Positions 29,601-36,668 of a stretch of 64,000 nucleotides of DNA are shown here, in pieces. Both the position numbers and the translations under genes were made by a program. The stretch covers positions 7,998,001 to 8,062,000 of the forward strand of contig CM065182.1 of assembly GCA_033026295.1 (NCBI GenBank), in the 5' to 3' direction. Each line of letters starts with the position of its first letter. Positions within the stretch are counted from its first letter, which is position 1. Source of the stretch: Channa striata. Its lineage: Eukaryota; Chordata; Actinopteri; Anabantiformes; Channidae. The notes beneath the pieces are model-generated. The model had not been told where the DNA came from. It searched no databases and saw only the letters and a list, made by a program, of their open reading frames with translations.

Positions 29601-30052
29601 CATATTTATGGTGAAAATCCTCTCACTGCTAGAGGTTGACATACCCGGTAAGGAAAGACACAGCATCAGGTTGCATTGATGCATTAGACATTTCCAGTGT
29701 GTTATTTATTCAACTTATAGAATAGAACCATAAAGGTCATTCACAGTCACAAGATGTAACTATACTTTGTTCCTGGTCACCTTTAGGCACCATCTCCAGC
29801 TGGGTAGTCATCTTCATCCTTCCCATAAACAGTGCCTTGAACCCCATCCTGTACACCTTGACCACCAGCTTCTTCAGAGAGCAGGTGGAACTCTTACTCT
29901 GTCGCTGGCAGAGGAGACACATGTTGAAAAAAGACCGGAAAAGCCTCACATCTTGCACAGTGTTCATGGACACATCACGGGCTCCTTGCTACCAGCAGCC
30001 AGCCTACCTCCATCCAGTGTCACTAACTAGCGCCGATCCTCGCTACGCCTAA
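372..30052 (+). CDS. rxfp2: Relaxin family peptide receptor 2 (19 exons, 5'-partial)
   Basis: This is a class A leucine-rich-repeat GPCR (LGR8/RXFP2) of the plasma membrane. In mammals it binds INSL3 and relaxin and signals mainly through Gs and cAMP, acting in gonad development. Nineteen exons join without a frame break to 730 codons plus TAA; human RXFP2 is about 754 residues, so only the signal-peptide exon is missing. Domain order is LDLa (six Cys, acidic calcium site), linker with GDNVGW, cysteine cap, ten LRR exons, then seven TM segments. Diagnostic pieces are YCSYAPHVRSC before TM1, ADCLMGVYLFF in TM2, ALCWIP in TM6 and NPILY in TM7. These fit RXFP2 better than RXFP1, and fry lies downstream as in human. 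The a/b teleost copy cannot be told from the window. Confidence 0.95.
519..4239 (+). other. rxfp2 intron
   Basis: AT-rich intron. Apart from a short Tc1-type terminal remnant near 2560-2595 I see nothing functional. Open frames here, such as 2133-2498, have no recognisable content. Confidence 0.6.
2560..2595 (-). mobile_element. Tc1-like terminal repeat remnant
   Basis: The words caggtgtacctaata and gtggcagactgtgta resemble the right end of a common fish Tc1 element (ggtgtacctaataaagtggc). A related left-end word occurs at 44446-44478. No transposase is attached. Confidence 0.4.
4240..4326 (+). CDS. rxfp2: rxfp2 exon: LDLa-LRR linker
   Basis: The acceptor is ctctgcag and the donor gtaagt; phase 1 at both ends. 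With the split glycine it reads GDNVGWADLFGG..., matching the GDxxGW linker start that follows the LDLa in relaxin receptors. It ends ...FHRGC before the next cysteine-cap exon. Confidence 0.88.
4735..4801. mobile_element. DNA-transposon terminal remnant
   Basis: Two near-identical words, gaccaaatgttaaaaccac and ggccaaaacattagaaccac, lie about 40 nt apart. Such words are typical of ends of non-autonomous Tc1-like fish elements. They are direct copies; the family is uncertain. Confidence 0.35.
4957..5062 (+). CDS. rxfp2: rxfp2 exon: cysteine-rich LRR N-cap
   Basis: The acceptor is (GT)n-tag directly followed by TCTTGCAG; the donor is gtaagt. The split codon gives F, then LQQYPASCDC ... ECVEVDLQDVP ... 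PNVTWL, aligning with the human cap (FLKQYP..CDC). It ends in phase 2 inside a leucine codon, the pattern all following LRR exons keep. Confidence 0.9.
5100..5131. repeat. (GT)n microsatellite
   Basis: An uninterrupted dinucleotide tract of about 16 units, just inside the intron after the cysteine-cap exon. Confidence 0.95.
5132..8484 (+). other. rxfp2 intron, nothing recognised
   Basis: Unique-looking AT-rich intron. No repeats, RNA genes or coding exons recognised. Confidence 0.6.
8485..8556 (+). CDS. rxfp2: rxfp2 exon: LRR 1
   Basis: This is a 72-nt exon from ttacag to gtgagt, phase 2 to phase 2. It encodes SLRSNKIQVLSDFVFSEY..., one leucine-rich repeat with the LxLxxNxI core. Confidence 0.9.
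10069..10297 (+). mobile_element. tRNA-derived SINE
   Basis: It starts with ggggcaacgcggtggcggag, with a box A-like TGGCGGAGTGG and a box B-like GGTCAAATC, the tRNA-related head of a very common fish SINE. It ends with ctccagcaccccgcaacccc and agataatggatgg, the family's 3' tail. The middle is shortened relative to full copies. Confidence 0.8.
10545..11317 (+). mobile_element. LINE (non-LTR retrotransposon) 3' end, degenerate
   Basis: Broken reading frames still show the C-terminal part of a fish non-LTR polymerase: pieces like QQLRSF, YTAVTES, SSSITVCP and LLPSGRR..S, then NSFFPQAV-type sequence split by frameshifts. The 3' UTR ends in ccaataaattcagattctga, the usual LINE end. It lies sense to rxfp2 in an intron. 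The L2/Rex1-type assignment is tentative. Confidence 0.7.
11841..12060 (-). pseudogene. Antisense LINE reverse transcriptase fragment
   Basis: On the - strand the frame contains SCVIPQGSRLGPLLFIIY, the hallmark PQGSxLGPLLF block of non-LTR reverse transcriptases. Downstream a degraded equivalent of the catalytic block has lost its F/YADD (only YAHNH is seen). It is a dead relic inside the rxfp2 intron. Confidence 0.75.
12901..12972 (+). CDS. rxfp2: rxfp2 exon: LRR 2
   Basis: A 72-nt phase 2-2 exon with a strong tttttgttgcag acceptor and gtaagt donor. It reads FLQNNSLRLISKHAFSGL.... The F-L-Q positions align with human Phe131 and Gln133, reported as ligand contacts. Confidence 0.92.
13792..13863 (+). 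CDS. rxfp2: rxfp2 exon: LRR 3
   Basis: A 72-nt phase 2-2 exon, acceptor ttccctcag, donor gtgagt. It reads FLSQNLISSLSPGVFRDL..LEW; the closing Trp aligns with human Trp177. Confidence 0.92.
13864..15210 (+). other. rxfp2 intron, nothing recognised
   Basis: AT-rich intron without recognisable repeats or exons. Confidence 0.55.
15211..15282 (+). CDS. rxfp2: rxfp2 exon: LRR 4
   Basis: A 72-nt phase 2-2 exon, acceptor ttatgccag, donor gtgagt. It reads MLDHNPLSSLSQDTFIGL, matching the human LDDNPI repeat. The Asp of MLD aligns with Asp181. Confidence 0.92.
15283..16963 (+). other. rxfp2 intron, nothing recognised
   Basis: AT-rich intron. The short open frames in it have no family resemblance. 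Confidence 0.55.
16964..17038 (+). CDS. rxfp2: rxfp2 exon: LRR 5 (75 nt)
   Basis: Acceptor ttctgacag, donor gtgagt, phase 2-2. It encodes SMVDTSLQQLP...CQHMPTLDWL. The extra codon is also present in the human repeat (SMVNNYLEALP). The usual core Asn is replaced here (D-T instead of N-N). Confidence 0.92.
17431..17502 (+). CDS. rxfp2: rxfp2 exon: LRR 6
   Basis: A 72-nt phase 2-2 exon, acceptor ttttttcag, donor gtgagt. It encodes DLEGNQIQNLNYSILKTC. The D-L-E matches human Asp227 and Glu229, described as contacts for ligand arginines. Confidence 0.92.
17503..19188 (+). other. rxfp2 intron, nothing recognised
   Basis: No exon, RNA or clear repeat recognised. The (T)n run near 17780 and repeated tcaaagactc words near 17970 are simple sequence. 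Confidence 0.55.
19189..19260 (+). CDS. rxfp2: rxfp2 exon: LRR 7
   Basis: A 72-nt phase 2-2 exon, acceptor ctgttcag, donor gtgagt. It encodes LLMDNRIRKVPENTFQSL, matching the human FLPRNQIGFVPEKTF repeat. Confidence 0.92.
19676..19895 (+). repeat. Degenerate interspersed fish repeat
   Basis: It begins atggtaaatggtctgcactt..acatagcgc and later holds degraded 'ccactgataaaccaggctgc'. This matches the layout of a widespread teleost repeat (atggtctgcacttatatagcgc ... accacctgagctacagccgc). Confidence 0.55.
21212..21286 (+). CDS. rxfp2: rxfp2 exon: LRR 8 (75 nt, weak donor)
   Basis: Acceptor ctgtacag; donor gtgggt, weaker than the others. It encodes NLSSNRIKELPKNTFKSL.., with one codon more than the human repeat. 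Using the nearby gg|gtaact donor would break the phase with the next LRR exon, so gtgggt is chosen. Confidence 0.88.
21620..21910 (-). mobile_element. Tc1-like transposon relic
   Basis: Words such as gcacacctttttgggc, tcttgagtgtcttggggta, agctctgcacactg and cattgtcatgccgaagacac fit the antisense of a fish Tc1 transposase region. The open frame is destroyed by many changes. Confidence 0.45.
22343..22384. repeat. (TC)n simple repeat
   Basis: A (TC)n tract with a ttctgtgtg interruption, in an rxfp2 intron. Confidence 0.9.
23582..23653 (+). CDS. rxfp2: rxfp2 exon: LRR 9
   Basis: A 72-nt phase 2-2 exon, acceptor tgttgcag, donor gtgagt running straight into a (CA)n tract. It encodes NISHNPLLRIHPNHFNHL. 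Confidence 0.92.
23659..23686. repeat. (CA)n microsatellite at a splice donor
   Basis: The tract starts directly after the gtgagta donor of the LRR 9 exon and fills about a third of the 84-nt intron. Confidence 0.95.
23738..23809 (+). CDS. rxfp2: rxfp2 exon: LRR 10
   Basis: A 72-nt phase 2-2 exon after an intron of only 84 nt, acceptor cctccag, donor gtacgt. It encodes ALEGIDIPDIHTKMF..MNLSHI, matching human LERIEIPNINTRMF. Confidence 0.93.
23933..24162 (+). CDS. rxfp2: rxfp2 exon: hinge, TM1, start of TM2
   Basis: Acceptor ctcttgcag, donor gtgagt. It encodes YFKTFQYCSYAPHVRSC, then DGISSFEDLLAN, then TM1 (VWVMAFITCFGNLFVICM) and the start of TM2. The hinge cysteines typical of LGR receptors are present. 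Confidence 0.95.
24163..25816 (+). other. rxfp2 intron, nothing recognised
   Basis: AT-rich intron. The end of a LINE-like tail (aaataaatactgtcattctg) may lie near 24870, but no body is visible. Confidence 0.5.
25817..25962 (+). CDS. rxfp2: rxfp2 exon: TM2-TM3
   Basis: Acceptor tatccag, donor gtaatg, ending in phase 0. It encodes CADCLMGVYLFFVGVFD, with the TM2 Asp of the class A sodium site, then extracellular loop 1 with a conserved Cys (STEC) and the start of TM3 (GFLAMLSTE). Confidence 0.95.
26440..26730 (+). mobile_element. Tc1-like transposase N-terminal relic
   Basis: Across two frames one can read fragments of the DNA-binding half of a Tc1 transposase, for example TTVKTIIQKWKQ preceded by KLFQRV-type sequence. 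The order is right for the paired helix-turn-helix, but stops and frameshifts break it. Confidence 0.5.
27382..27477 (+). CDS. rxfp2: rxfp2 exon: TM3 end and intracellular loop 2
   Basis: A 96-nt phase 0 exon, acceptor cccctcag, donor gtgagc. It encodes VSVLLLTYLTLEKFLVIVF then PFSNLRPGKLQTG. The usual DRY triplet is LEK-type here, as in other relaxin receptors. Confidence 0.94.
28279..28447 (+). CDS. rxfp2: rxfp2 exon: TM4, extracellular loop 2, TM5 start
   Basis: Acceptor tgaaag (weak tract), donor gtaaat. It encodes TM4 (VVLASIWLVGFIIAAVPL), loop 2 with NYYGRNGVCFPL, whose Cys pairs with the TM3-top Cys in this class, and GYSTGIFLG at TM5. Confidence 0.93.
28935..29315 (+). mobile_element. 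Internally deleted Tc1/mariner element
   Basis: A TA dinucleotide precedes the terminal repeat cagcactgtgcaaaagtttt, and the left arm runs to about 29165. It then jumps directly to the transposase C-terminal end (tctgggattacatgaag; residues EFLQKLCASGPRRTDAV), so most of the transposase is deleted. The right terminal repeat is missing. It lies sense to rxfp2 in the intron before the TM5-TM6 exon. Confidence 0.8.
29426..29647 (+). CDS. rxfp2: rxfp2 exon: TM5-TM6
   Basis: Acceptor ccttag, donor gtaagg. It encodes the rest of TM5 (LNLVAFLVIVCCYSSMFYSI), loop 3 and TM6 with NRFFFIVFSDALCWIP, the class A CWxP switch, then VKILSLLEVDIP. Confidence 0.95.
29787..30052 (+). CDS. rxfp2: rxfp2 last coding exon: TM7 and C-tail
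   Basis: Acceptor ctttag. It encodes TM7 (SSWVVIFILPINSALNPILY) with NPILY, then a Ser/Thr- and Lys/Arg-containing tail ending SLTSADPRYA, with TAA at 30050-30052. Confidence 0.95.
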
Positions 30053-30684
30053 GGGAGGCAGGGACTTTCCTGGTGTATGGGCTATGGGTCAAGAGCCTAT
30101 AACTGGATTATGGTTAGTGCTCCGTGACAGGAACGCTAGCAACGAGTCTGGCTTCCGAGTGGAATGAAACTAACAACAAATCACCTCATCATCATTGACA
30201 TTTGCAAAAATGACTATTACGGTTTACAGTATCTCCCTCCACATATATACACTGGGAGCACTGTGGGGCTGATTGTCTTCTAAGCCACTGTAGAGAAGAG
30301 CCACGGATCGTCCCTGCATCCATGTGTGACTTTAGGGTGCAGAATAATAGAAACATTTTAATAACAAAGAAAGAGAGGTGGATGAAAGAAAAAATACCAG
30401 CATAAATCAGACATCTTCTGCCATTTTGAAAATGAATGGACTTATTGTACTGTTATAGAATGCAAATCTCTCGCATGTGTCTATTTTTACTCTAATGAGG
30501 AAACTAGGGAGGTAGATTAGTATACGGAATATGGAAACAAGTAACCAAATATCTCTTCTCAAAGACACTGTTTTCTATAACTGATCCAAATTCAAATGCC
30601 CAAAATCCAGTTTTAGTTTTTTTTCTTTTTATCAACCTGTTAAAATGCAAATGCAAAGACAATTTACATGTCATTTGAGCATCT

Positions 30685-30890
30685 GAGGCGGTGCAGTGGT
30701 TTTCGCTCTGGGTTTTAATCACTGTCGCCTTTCTGTGTGGAATTTGCATGTTTTCCACGCACCTGCACAGGTTTCCACCTGCAGTCCAAAGACATACAGG
30801 CCAGGTTGCCTGTCTTCTATCTTGGTGTCAGGTGGCATTGTCTCCAGCTCCCCACAAAAACGGAATCTGGCAAGTATAGATAAGAGATTA
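30685..30890 (+). mobile_element. Degenerate tRNA-derived SINE
   Basis: It has gaggcggtgcagtggtt, ctgtgtggaatttgcatgtt, gcagtccaaagacatacagg and ctccagctccccac in the order of the same SINE family as at 10069. It probably lies in the rxfp2 3' UTR. Confidence 0.7.
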
Positions 30891-31190
30891 ATAGATTTGA
30901 ATATCTGCCATAATATTACTGAAATGAAATCAATAATATTTATACATCTTCATAATTACTGACAATTCTATCATGCTCTTGTCCTGCTGATGTGCTCCTA
31001 CTCTCTATTTCTCTCTGCTCAGTTATTTTGGCCTGCGTAGTTGAGCTCTCTGACCCAGTGGGTTTTCTCTTTTTATTTGAGCTGTTCTAGCACTCAAAGA
31101 AAGGTGTGCGTTGCCTTTTAGCAGAGTTGATGTTGAACATCAAATGACCTTTTTTCAAACATAAGCCATGACTGTATTAATGGTAATATT

Positions 31191-31196
31191 AATAAA
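31191..31196 (+). terminator. Candidate poly(A) signal
   Basis: AATAAA followed by a T/GT-rich stretch (cttgttccttt). It is a candidate for rxfp2 3' end formation; similar hexamers arise by chance in AT-rich DNA. Confidence 0.35.
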
Positions 31197-31830
31197 ATGT
31201 CCTTCACTTGTTCCTTTACGTGTTGGATGGATTGAGCAGATCTGTTTCTACCGAGATTATAAAAAAAATGACAATGTTTTCACTTAAACTAAGTGTTTCA
31301 CCAGAATTATCAGCTACTACTGGATTAAGACAGAAATTATAATCAAATGAACAAAATACTTTTCAAAATGATGTCAGAAACCTAGTTTCACATAGAGTAA
31401 AACACGAGAAAACTTAACCATCGACAATCACTAGACGTTGCCATATACTTATGTTGTTCCGACACGATGGATGTATTATCTATTTTTTATGTACTGGTTA
31501 TATGATATTTTGCACACTCCATCTACATGTACAGTAGCATTTGCTCTTGTTAATTATGAGCCTGAGCCATTAGGGTGCAGATAATTAATGCTGATAACAC
31601 AGAGGCAAATCAAAGTAAGTGAGCCCTACCACACTGTCACCATTTTTACAAATTGCACTTGCAAACATAATGGTCAGATCTTCATCAGGTAGAATTTAAT
31701 ATTACTTTTCTCACACTGCTGTGCACCTAAGGTTTGCCAAAGAGCTCAAAGGATGCCTTCAATCATATTCGACTTGTTTCTCTGGATCTAAATTTTGGTG
31801 GTACATGTTAATCAGTGCCCTTAATCTTGC

Positions 31831-31992
31831 CTCCAGATGACATCACCTGGAAGAACCTGCAGTTCAGAATGTGTCATCTAATTCATACTATAGAGGGTAT
31901 TATCACGGTCAACCTGCTTTTCCAGAGCTCCTCCAGATGACGTCATCCGAACTCCTAATAATGAAAAACTCCTCTGGTTGATGTCATCTGAA
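31831..31992. repeat. Cluster of CRE-like palindromic words
   Basis: Three related words, ccagatgacatcacctgg, ccagatgacgtcatccg and ctctggttgatgtcatctg, the last in inverted sense. The middle one holds a perfect TGACGTCA at 31938-31945. It may be an old MITE/inverted repeat or a regulatory cluster. Confidence 0.5.
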
Positions 31993-33742
31993 GAAGTTTT
32001 TCAGCCAGAAGGAGAGAAATATTTTAATGTAGTGCAGTAAGAGGGAAGTTTAAAAGCATAATTGCAACTTTACACCCTAAACTTAAGCCATAGAAAGTAA
32101 GTTGAAAATTGGTGGCCGCCCTTTAACACTTAACAGCAATAGAAAAATGGCCTGGAGAAACTAAAGTTAAACTGGGAAGAATATGCACCACCTAGATATG
32201 TTACAACACATATTATAATTATTGGTCGGTCATCCATGTGCAGTAATCTGGGAGTTGAAGGAACTAATTGGATGAGTGGATGAAATGTTTCGAACTAAAT
32301 AGAATAAAAATTCAGTTTCTATGGCTCAACTTCCATTTCACATGAGTAGGAGTTGATTGATGCAGCAGGACAAAATTAACCCGCTACACTGTGACTTCTA
32401 AAAAATAAATCGACCTTTATGGAGTTGCAATGTCAGAGCCCAGACCTGAAATAGAGATGTTTTGTAACATCTCCAAGAGAGTTCTGTACACCAGACTTCC
32501 TATGAATATGGCTGAGCTGAAGCAGTTTTGTAGTAAGTAATGATCCAAAATTCTCACTGAACATTGTGCAGCTACAATCTGCAGCTACTGTAATAGCTTT
32601 TTTTGGTTATTGCTGCTAAAGGAGCTGAAACCAGCTATTAAAGCTGCTGTGATTACTTTTAGTTCTTACTGGGTGTGTTAATTAAAGACATGGACAATTA
32701 TAATTGTGTATTTTTAGCTGTGTTATTAGCTTATGCACATTGTGTTTACATATTGATTACTTTAATGAAGATCGGATTACATTTAATAACTCATTTATGC
32801 AGAAATGAGGCAGGCAAATTTGATTTATTTTTAAGAGGTTCACATATTTTTCTTGCCTCTGTAATGGTTGTTGTTCAGAGCACCTTACTTTGTGGCTGAC
32901 CTGAACTGGAATAAAACATTTGGTTGAACATGCCACCTTACATTTAACCTCCTATGATCTAGTTTTTTTTGTCTCTCTGTGTGTGTTAGACGTCACCTGG
33001 ACTGTTAACTTTAGTTAATTTTTGTATGTATTCTTGTTTCATGCTGATTCATAGTATTTCATGTCTCTTCACATAATTTTGTAGTTGCTTAAAGTCAGTC
33101 GCCATCAACAACCACATAATGGCAGCAGAGGAACAAGACAAATAAAGTTATACCATGGACTTTATGATTAGATAGTTTTCTGCAAAGTACAGTATATGAC
33201 ACAGCTGAATCATTTCCAATTTAAATAGATATCACAGTTTATTACTATGCTGTATAGATTTGCTTATCTTTATTTTTGTTTTTAAATATTTGGTTCAGAG
33301 GCATGTTTTATGTGTCTGTTCTCTACATGATTGTATTTGTTCGAGTCTGGTTTTTGAATTCTGTGTTAATATCTTATTTTATTAAAATATATTAAAAATA
33401 TATCATACTAATAAAATACAAATAATACATTGTTTTAATAGTTAAATTCTAGTTGGTTTGGCAGTGGTGGCTTGTCTCACCTCATCAGCAGCATTGTGAA
33501 GGTCCTTACAGTAGGTCATACTGTGGGTGTACTGGGCAGCTTCAAGGTGTAAATGTATATAATCAGGGTGGTCTCTCAGTGAAAGTAAAAATGAAAAAAT
33601 GAAGGTAAATAGAAATTTGTGGAATGAATACCAGTGATATTTGAATTATGACATTAAATGAATTTAAGGAACTAAGGTTATAGTGCTGATGAATGGCAAT
33701 AATTTAACAAAACAGACTTAATGCAGTATGTTACATAGTTTA

Positions 33743-33930
33743 TAACACTGTGCAAAAGCTTTAGGCACTCAAAGGCATCAGACCAGTTCCAAATTTACTT
33801 TACAGCATAACCAAAACTCCAAATACTCATCCATCACTATCTATGAGAATAACTAAAAATATGCAGTTGGCAGAGTCACAACAGACCTCAGAGTTAGTCT
33901 GGGATTACAGGAAGGTAAAGAGAACATAGG
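33743..33930 (+). mobile_element. Tc1/mariner relic
   Basis: The terminal-repeat word acactgtgcaaaagctttag is followed 150 nt later by gttagtctgggattacagga, a transposase C-terminal word. It thus has the same layout (arm joined to C-terminal end) as the copy at 28935, with a different middle. Confidence 0.55.
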
Positions 33931-34179
33931 AAAACAGTCTAAATCCTCAATAAAAACAAGGTAATTCAACCTACATGCTTTAATAATTATTTGATGTGTG
34001 CCCTGTGCTTTATAAATTATATTTAACAAAAATGTTAGCACAAATGCCAGCTCCAGAGAAGCAGACTGGACTATTTAATGTGTTCAAGTGTTTGCGCAGC
34101 TGTGAAAAGCGTGTCTGTTGTCACGCTACAACATGTTTTTTCCGTTTTTAATATTTACTTCACCGCTTCATTCAGACGC

Positions 34180-34930
34180 ACCTGCGCCCTTAGCATCCTT
34201 CCATGACAGGTGTCCTGCCCTTGGACTGAGGTGGGCCCCCTCGCGACGCATTGATCGACGCAGCCGACAACCAATGGCAAACGTCCCCTGTCTCCCTTTC
34301 CGACGGTTGGGCGTGTGATTGGTTGCTAGGGGCGGGGCGCTGTCATCCCGAGCTGTCGCGCTGTCAGCCGGGGCGGCACGAGTCCTGGAGGAGAGAGGCG
34401 AGACACATTGATGAAAACACGCCACGGAATCCCACGAACGAAGCATCCGCGTCCGGAAATGATCCTGTAGTCGTCAAGCTACGAGATAGAAAAGGTACCG
34501 CTCCGTTTACTGGCGCATTGCTGCCGTGTGTGCTGTTTAATGGCTGCTGGTTGACCACAAAGGCAAGCGAGCAGCGTCTTGATAAAGGATCGATATAACT
34601 GCCCCTGGGGCTCGACCGACGTCTGGCCGCCCGGTTAGCTGCCGGCGTAGCTCGTTACAGCTGCTATTATGTAAAAGAAAACGGGACCAACGTGAAGACG
34701 CTTCTTCCGTCTCTCACACGGCGAACAATGCCGCGCTGCCCCCTTCGCGCAGCGGGTTAGCTAACGTTAACGCACCGGAGTCCGTGTTTACGGCGACGCT
34801 GGTTGGAAATCGCTCGCACGTTTCGTGATGGCGACACGGGCAGATGCATTTTAGCCACCAGCTAGCTCGCGTGAATGACACCTTGGACACATCGCGCCTG
34901 CTAGATGCTAACGCCCGAGGCTCAGTTTGA
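34180..34930 (+). promoter_or_regulatory. fry: CpG-island promoter, probably for fry
   Basis: A sharp island of CpG-rich sequence in an AT-rich surround. It carries CCAAT at 34271-34275, an inverted CCAAT at 34318-34322 and a GC box (GGGGCGGGGC) at 34329-34338, spacing typical of a TATA-less housekeeping promoter. A good splice donor (gatagaaaag|gtaccg) follows at 34494/34495. The direction and the gene served are inferred from the + strand donor and position; a divergent transcript is possible. Confidence 0.6.
34370..34494 (+). other. fry: Candidate non-coding first exon of fry
   Basis: Sequence from downstream of the GC box to the gtaccg donor. No conserved reading frame is seen. It could splice to 53266, where an internal ATG is available, or to other 5' exons. 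Confidence 0.35.
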
Positions 34931-35304
34931 GGGAATAAAGAGAACCTGAGATGTGACTGTGGGATTAAATGCAGTGTCCGAGCCTTGGGACCACTCACTG
35001 CTGTGATGCTTTATCTCTTTGTGAAGGTGATTACAGAGCTGTGTGCTGTGCCTCAGTATTGGGAAGCCTGATTTTGTTTGTGGTGTTTGTGGCCCAGTGT
35101 CTGAGTAGTTGTGCACTTTATTGTTCTACAACTGAGATGCTGAGATCTTGATTTCCATGCACCCACACACACAAATATAACACGCTGCATTACTACCATG
35201 GGTTCTTCCTATTTTTGTTTTGTTTTTAGCACCAATTTTAGGCCCATTATTTTTCCTCACCCCTCCTTCTGTCTGATTGAACCACCCCCTTATAAGCCCC
35301 CTGA

Positions 35305-35329
35305 ACACACACACACACACACACACACA
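35305..35329. repeat. (CA)n microsatellite
   Basis: A tract of about 12 units. Confidence 0.95.
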
Positions 35330-36647
35330 AAGACACCAGCACCACCACCATCTCTCCAGCTGTTTGGCACAGCCAGTCTGCAACGGCGACCCAGTTAGTG
35401 CCATTGTTCTGTGTCTGGACTTGCACTATGCTGCAGCACATGTAAGGAACACAGATTGCAAGTCATTTGTGCCACAGGACTGAGCGTCTTTGACGAACAC
35501 CCACTCATTTCACAGATTTGCCAATCTCCTTCCTGGCATGCTATTATACAAGTTGTATTATGAAGCTGTGATTATCTGAAGAAATAGCTACACCAGTAAT
35601 TCAGTGGATCCATAAGGATAAAGTAAAAAGTAATTTTTTTAAATGCAAGAAATGTTTCAATTAGTTTTTTACTGACTTGGAGCTGTATTATAACACACTG
35701 GGGGGGGCGCTATGGGACATCAACCTCTGGTAGAATGTCTACACTGACATGCTACAGCATTGTCACTTTTTGTCATGACAGGACAAAAATATCAAATGAG
35801 AAACAAATAGAAAAGAGCAATTAGCATTTCTAGCTTGTTGATTTATTTATTTCTTAAGTGTAATGGGTATCAAATGAATTAATCAACATTGCAAAACTTT
35901 AAAACATCGCCCATCTAGCATTAAGCATTCAAAACACAACTTCTTAAGCTGTGTTTTTGTGTGTGTACACCATCAAGTTTCTTAAACAGATACCTACTGA
36001 TCCATGGTATTTCCTGACTGTATGTCATAATGGTGATATCATTTTTAAAGTTATAAATTGCGCAATGAAAATTCATTATTGTGTTTTGGACGATTAAATA
36101 TAGTGATCTGCTGTGGTTGCAGCAGCACCATCCTGTGTATCAGTGTCTGTTGAAACAATAACTTCACTTAAGACTTAAGAAACAAATCATCGAAACATCT
36201 AATCCAGGGTGTCGCGACCAATATGCCTACTAGAGTATATTTATATTATGCAGTGTGGTATTTTGTCTGCAGTGGTTAACTAACAATGAATAGTGACAAC
36301 AAACATGTAGACTAAGGGAGGGAATGTGACATTGTGGTTAAATTTTTACCCGCTGACACAGTATTTTAGCTGTGTTGCTCAGCGGCAGTGTGCAGGCCAC
36401 TGATCAGCTAATTTACCCAGCTTCACCCATATGTGGGGAAAGGAGCAAAACTGTGCTTGACCTCACACACACTCTCCACTGCTGAACATCATTCAACTTA
36501 GTGAACTATTTATCTTTCCTGGCTGTCATTGTTTCCATAGATACCACTGGGCACCTCACCCCCACTGGCTTACATAACCTGGTATTTCTGCCAGACACAC
36601 AAGTCCACTCAGTGGTTGTGTACTCTTATACTAAGGAAGGCATCAGC

Positions 36648-36668
36648 ACACACACACACACACACACA
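36648..36668. repeat. (CA)n microsatellite
   Basis: A tract of about 10 units. Confidence 0.95.

Larger units (their letters stand above)
30053..31196 (+). other. rxfp2: Probable rxfp2 3' UTR
   Basis: Sequence following the rxfp2 stop, with no coding signal on the + strand. The first convincing poly(A) signal I see is AATAAA at 31191-31196, followed by T-rich sequence. This would give a 3' UTR of about 1.1 kb that includes the degenerate SINE. The true end is inferred. Confidence 0.4.
31200..34180. other. Intergenic spacer between rxfp2 and fry
   Basis: AT-rich spacer. Apart from the palindrome cluster and the Tc1 relic nothing is recognised. Confidence 0.55.

Noticed and set aside
372..30052. 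RXFP1 as the identity of the receptor
   Set aside because: The segments before TM1, in TM2 (FFVGVFD) and in the LRRs fit RXFP2 better, and fry is adjacent.
34168..34598. Open frames on both strands of the CpG island
   Set aside because: Long frames are expected in GC-rich sequence; no homology or conserved start.
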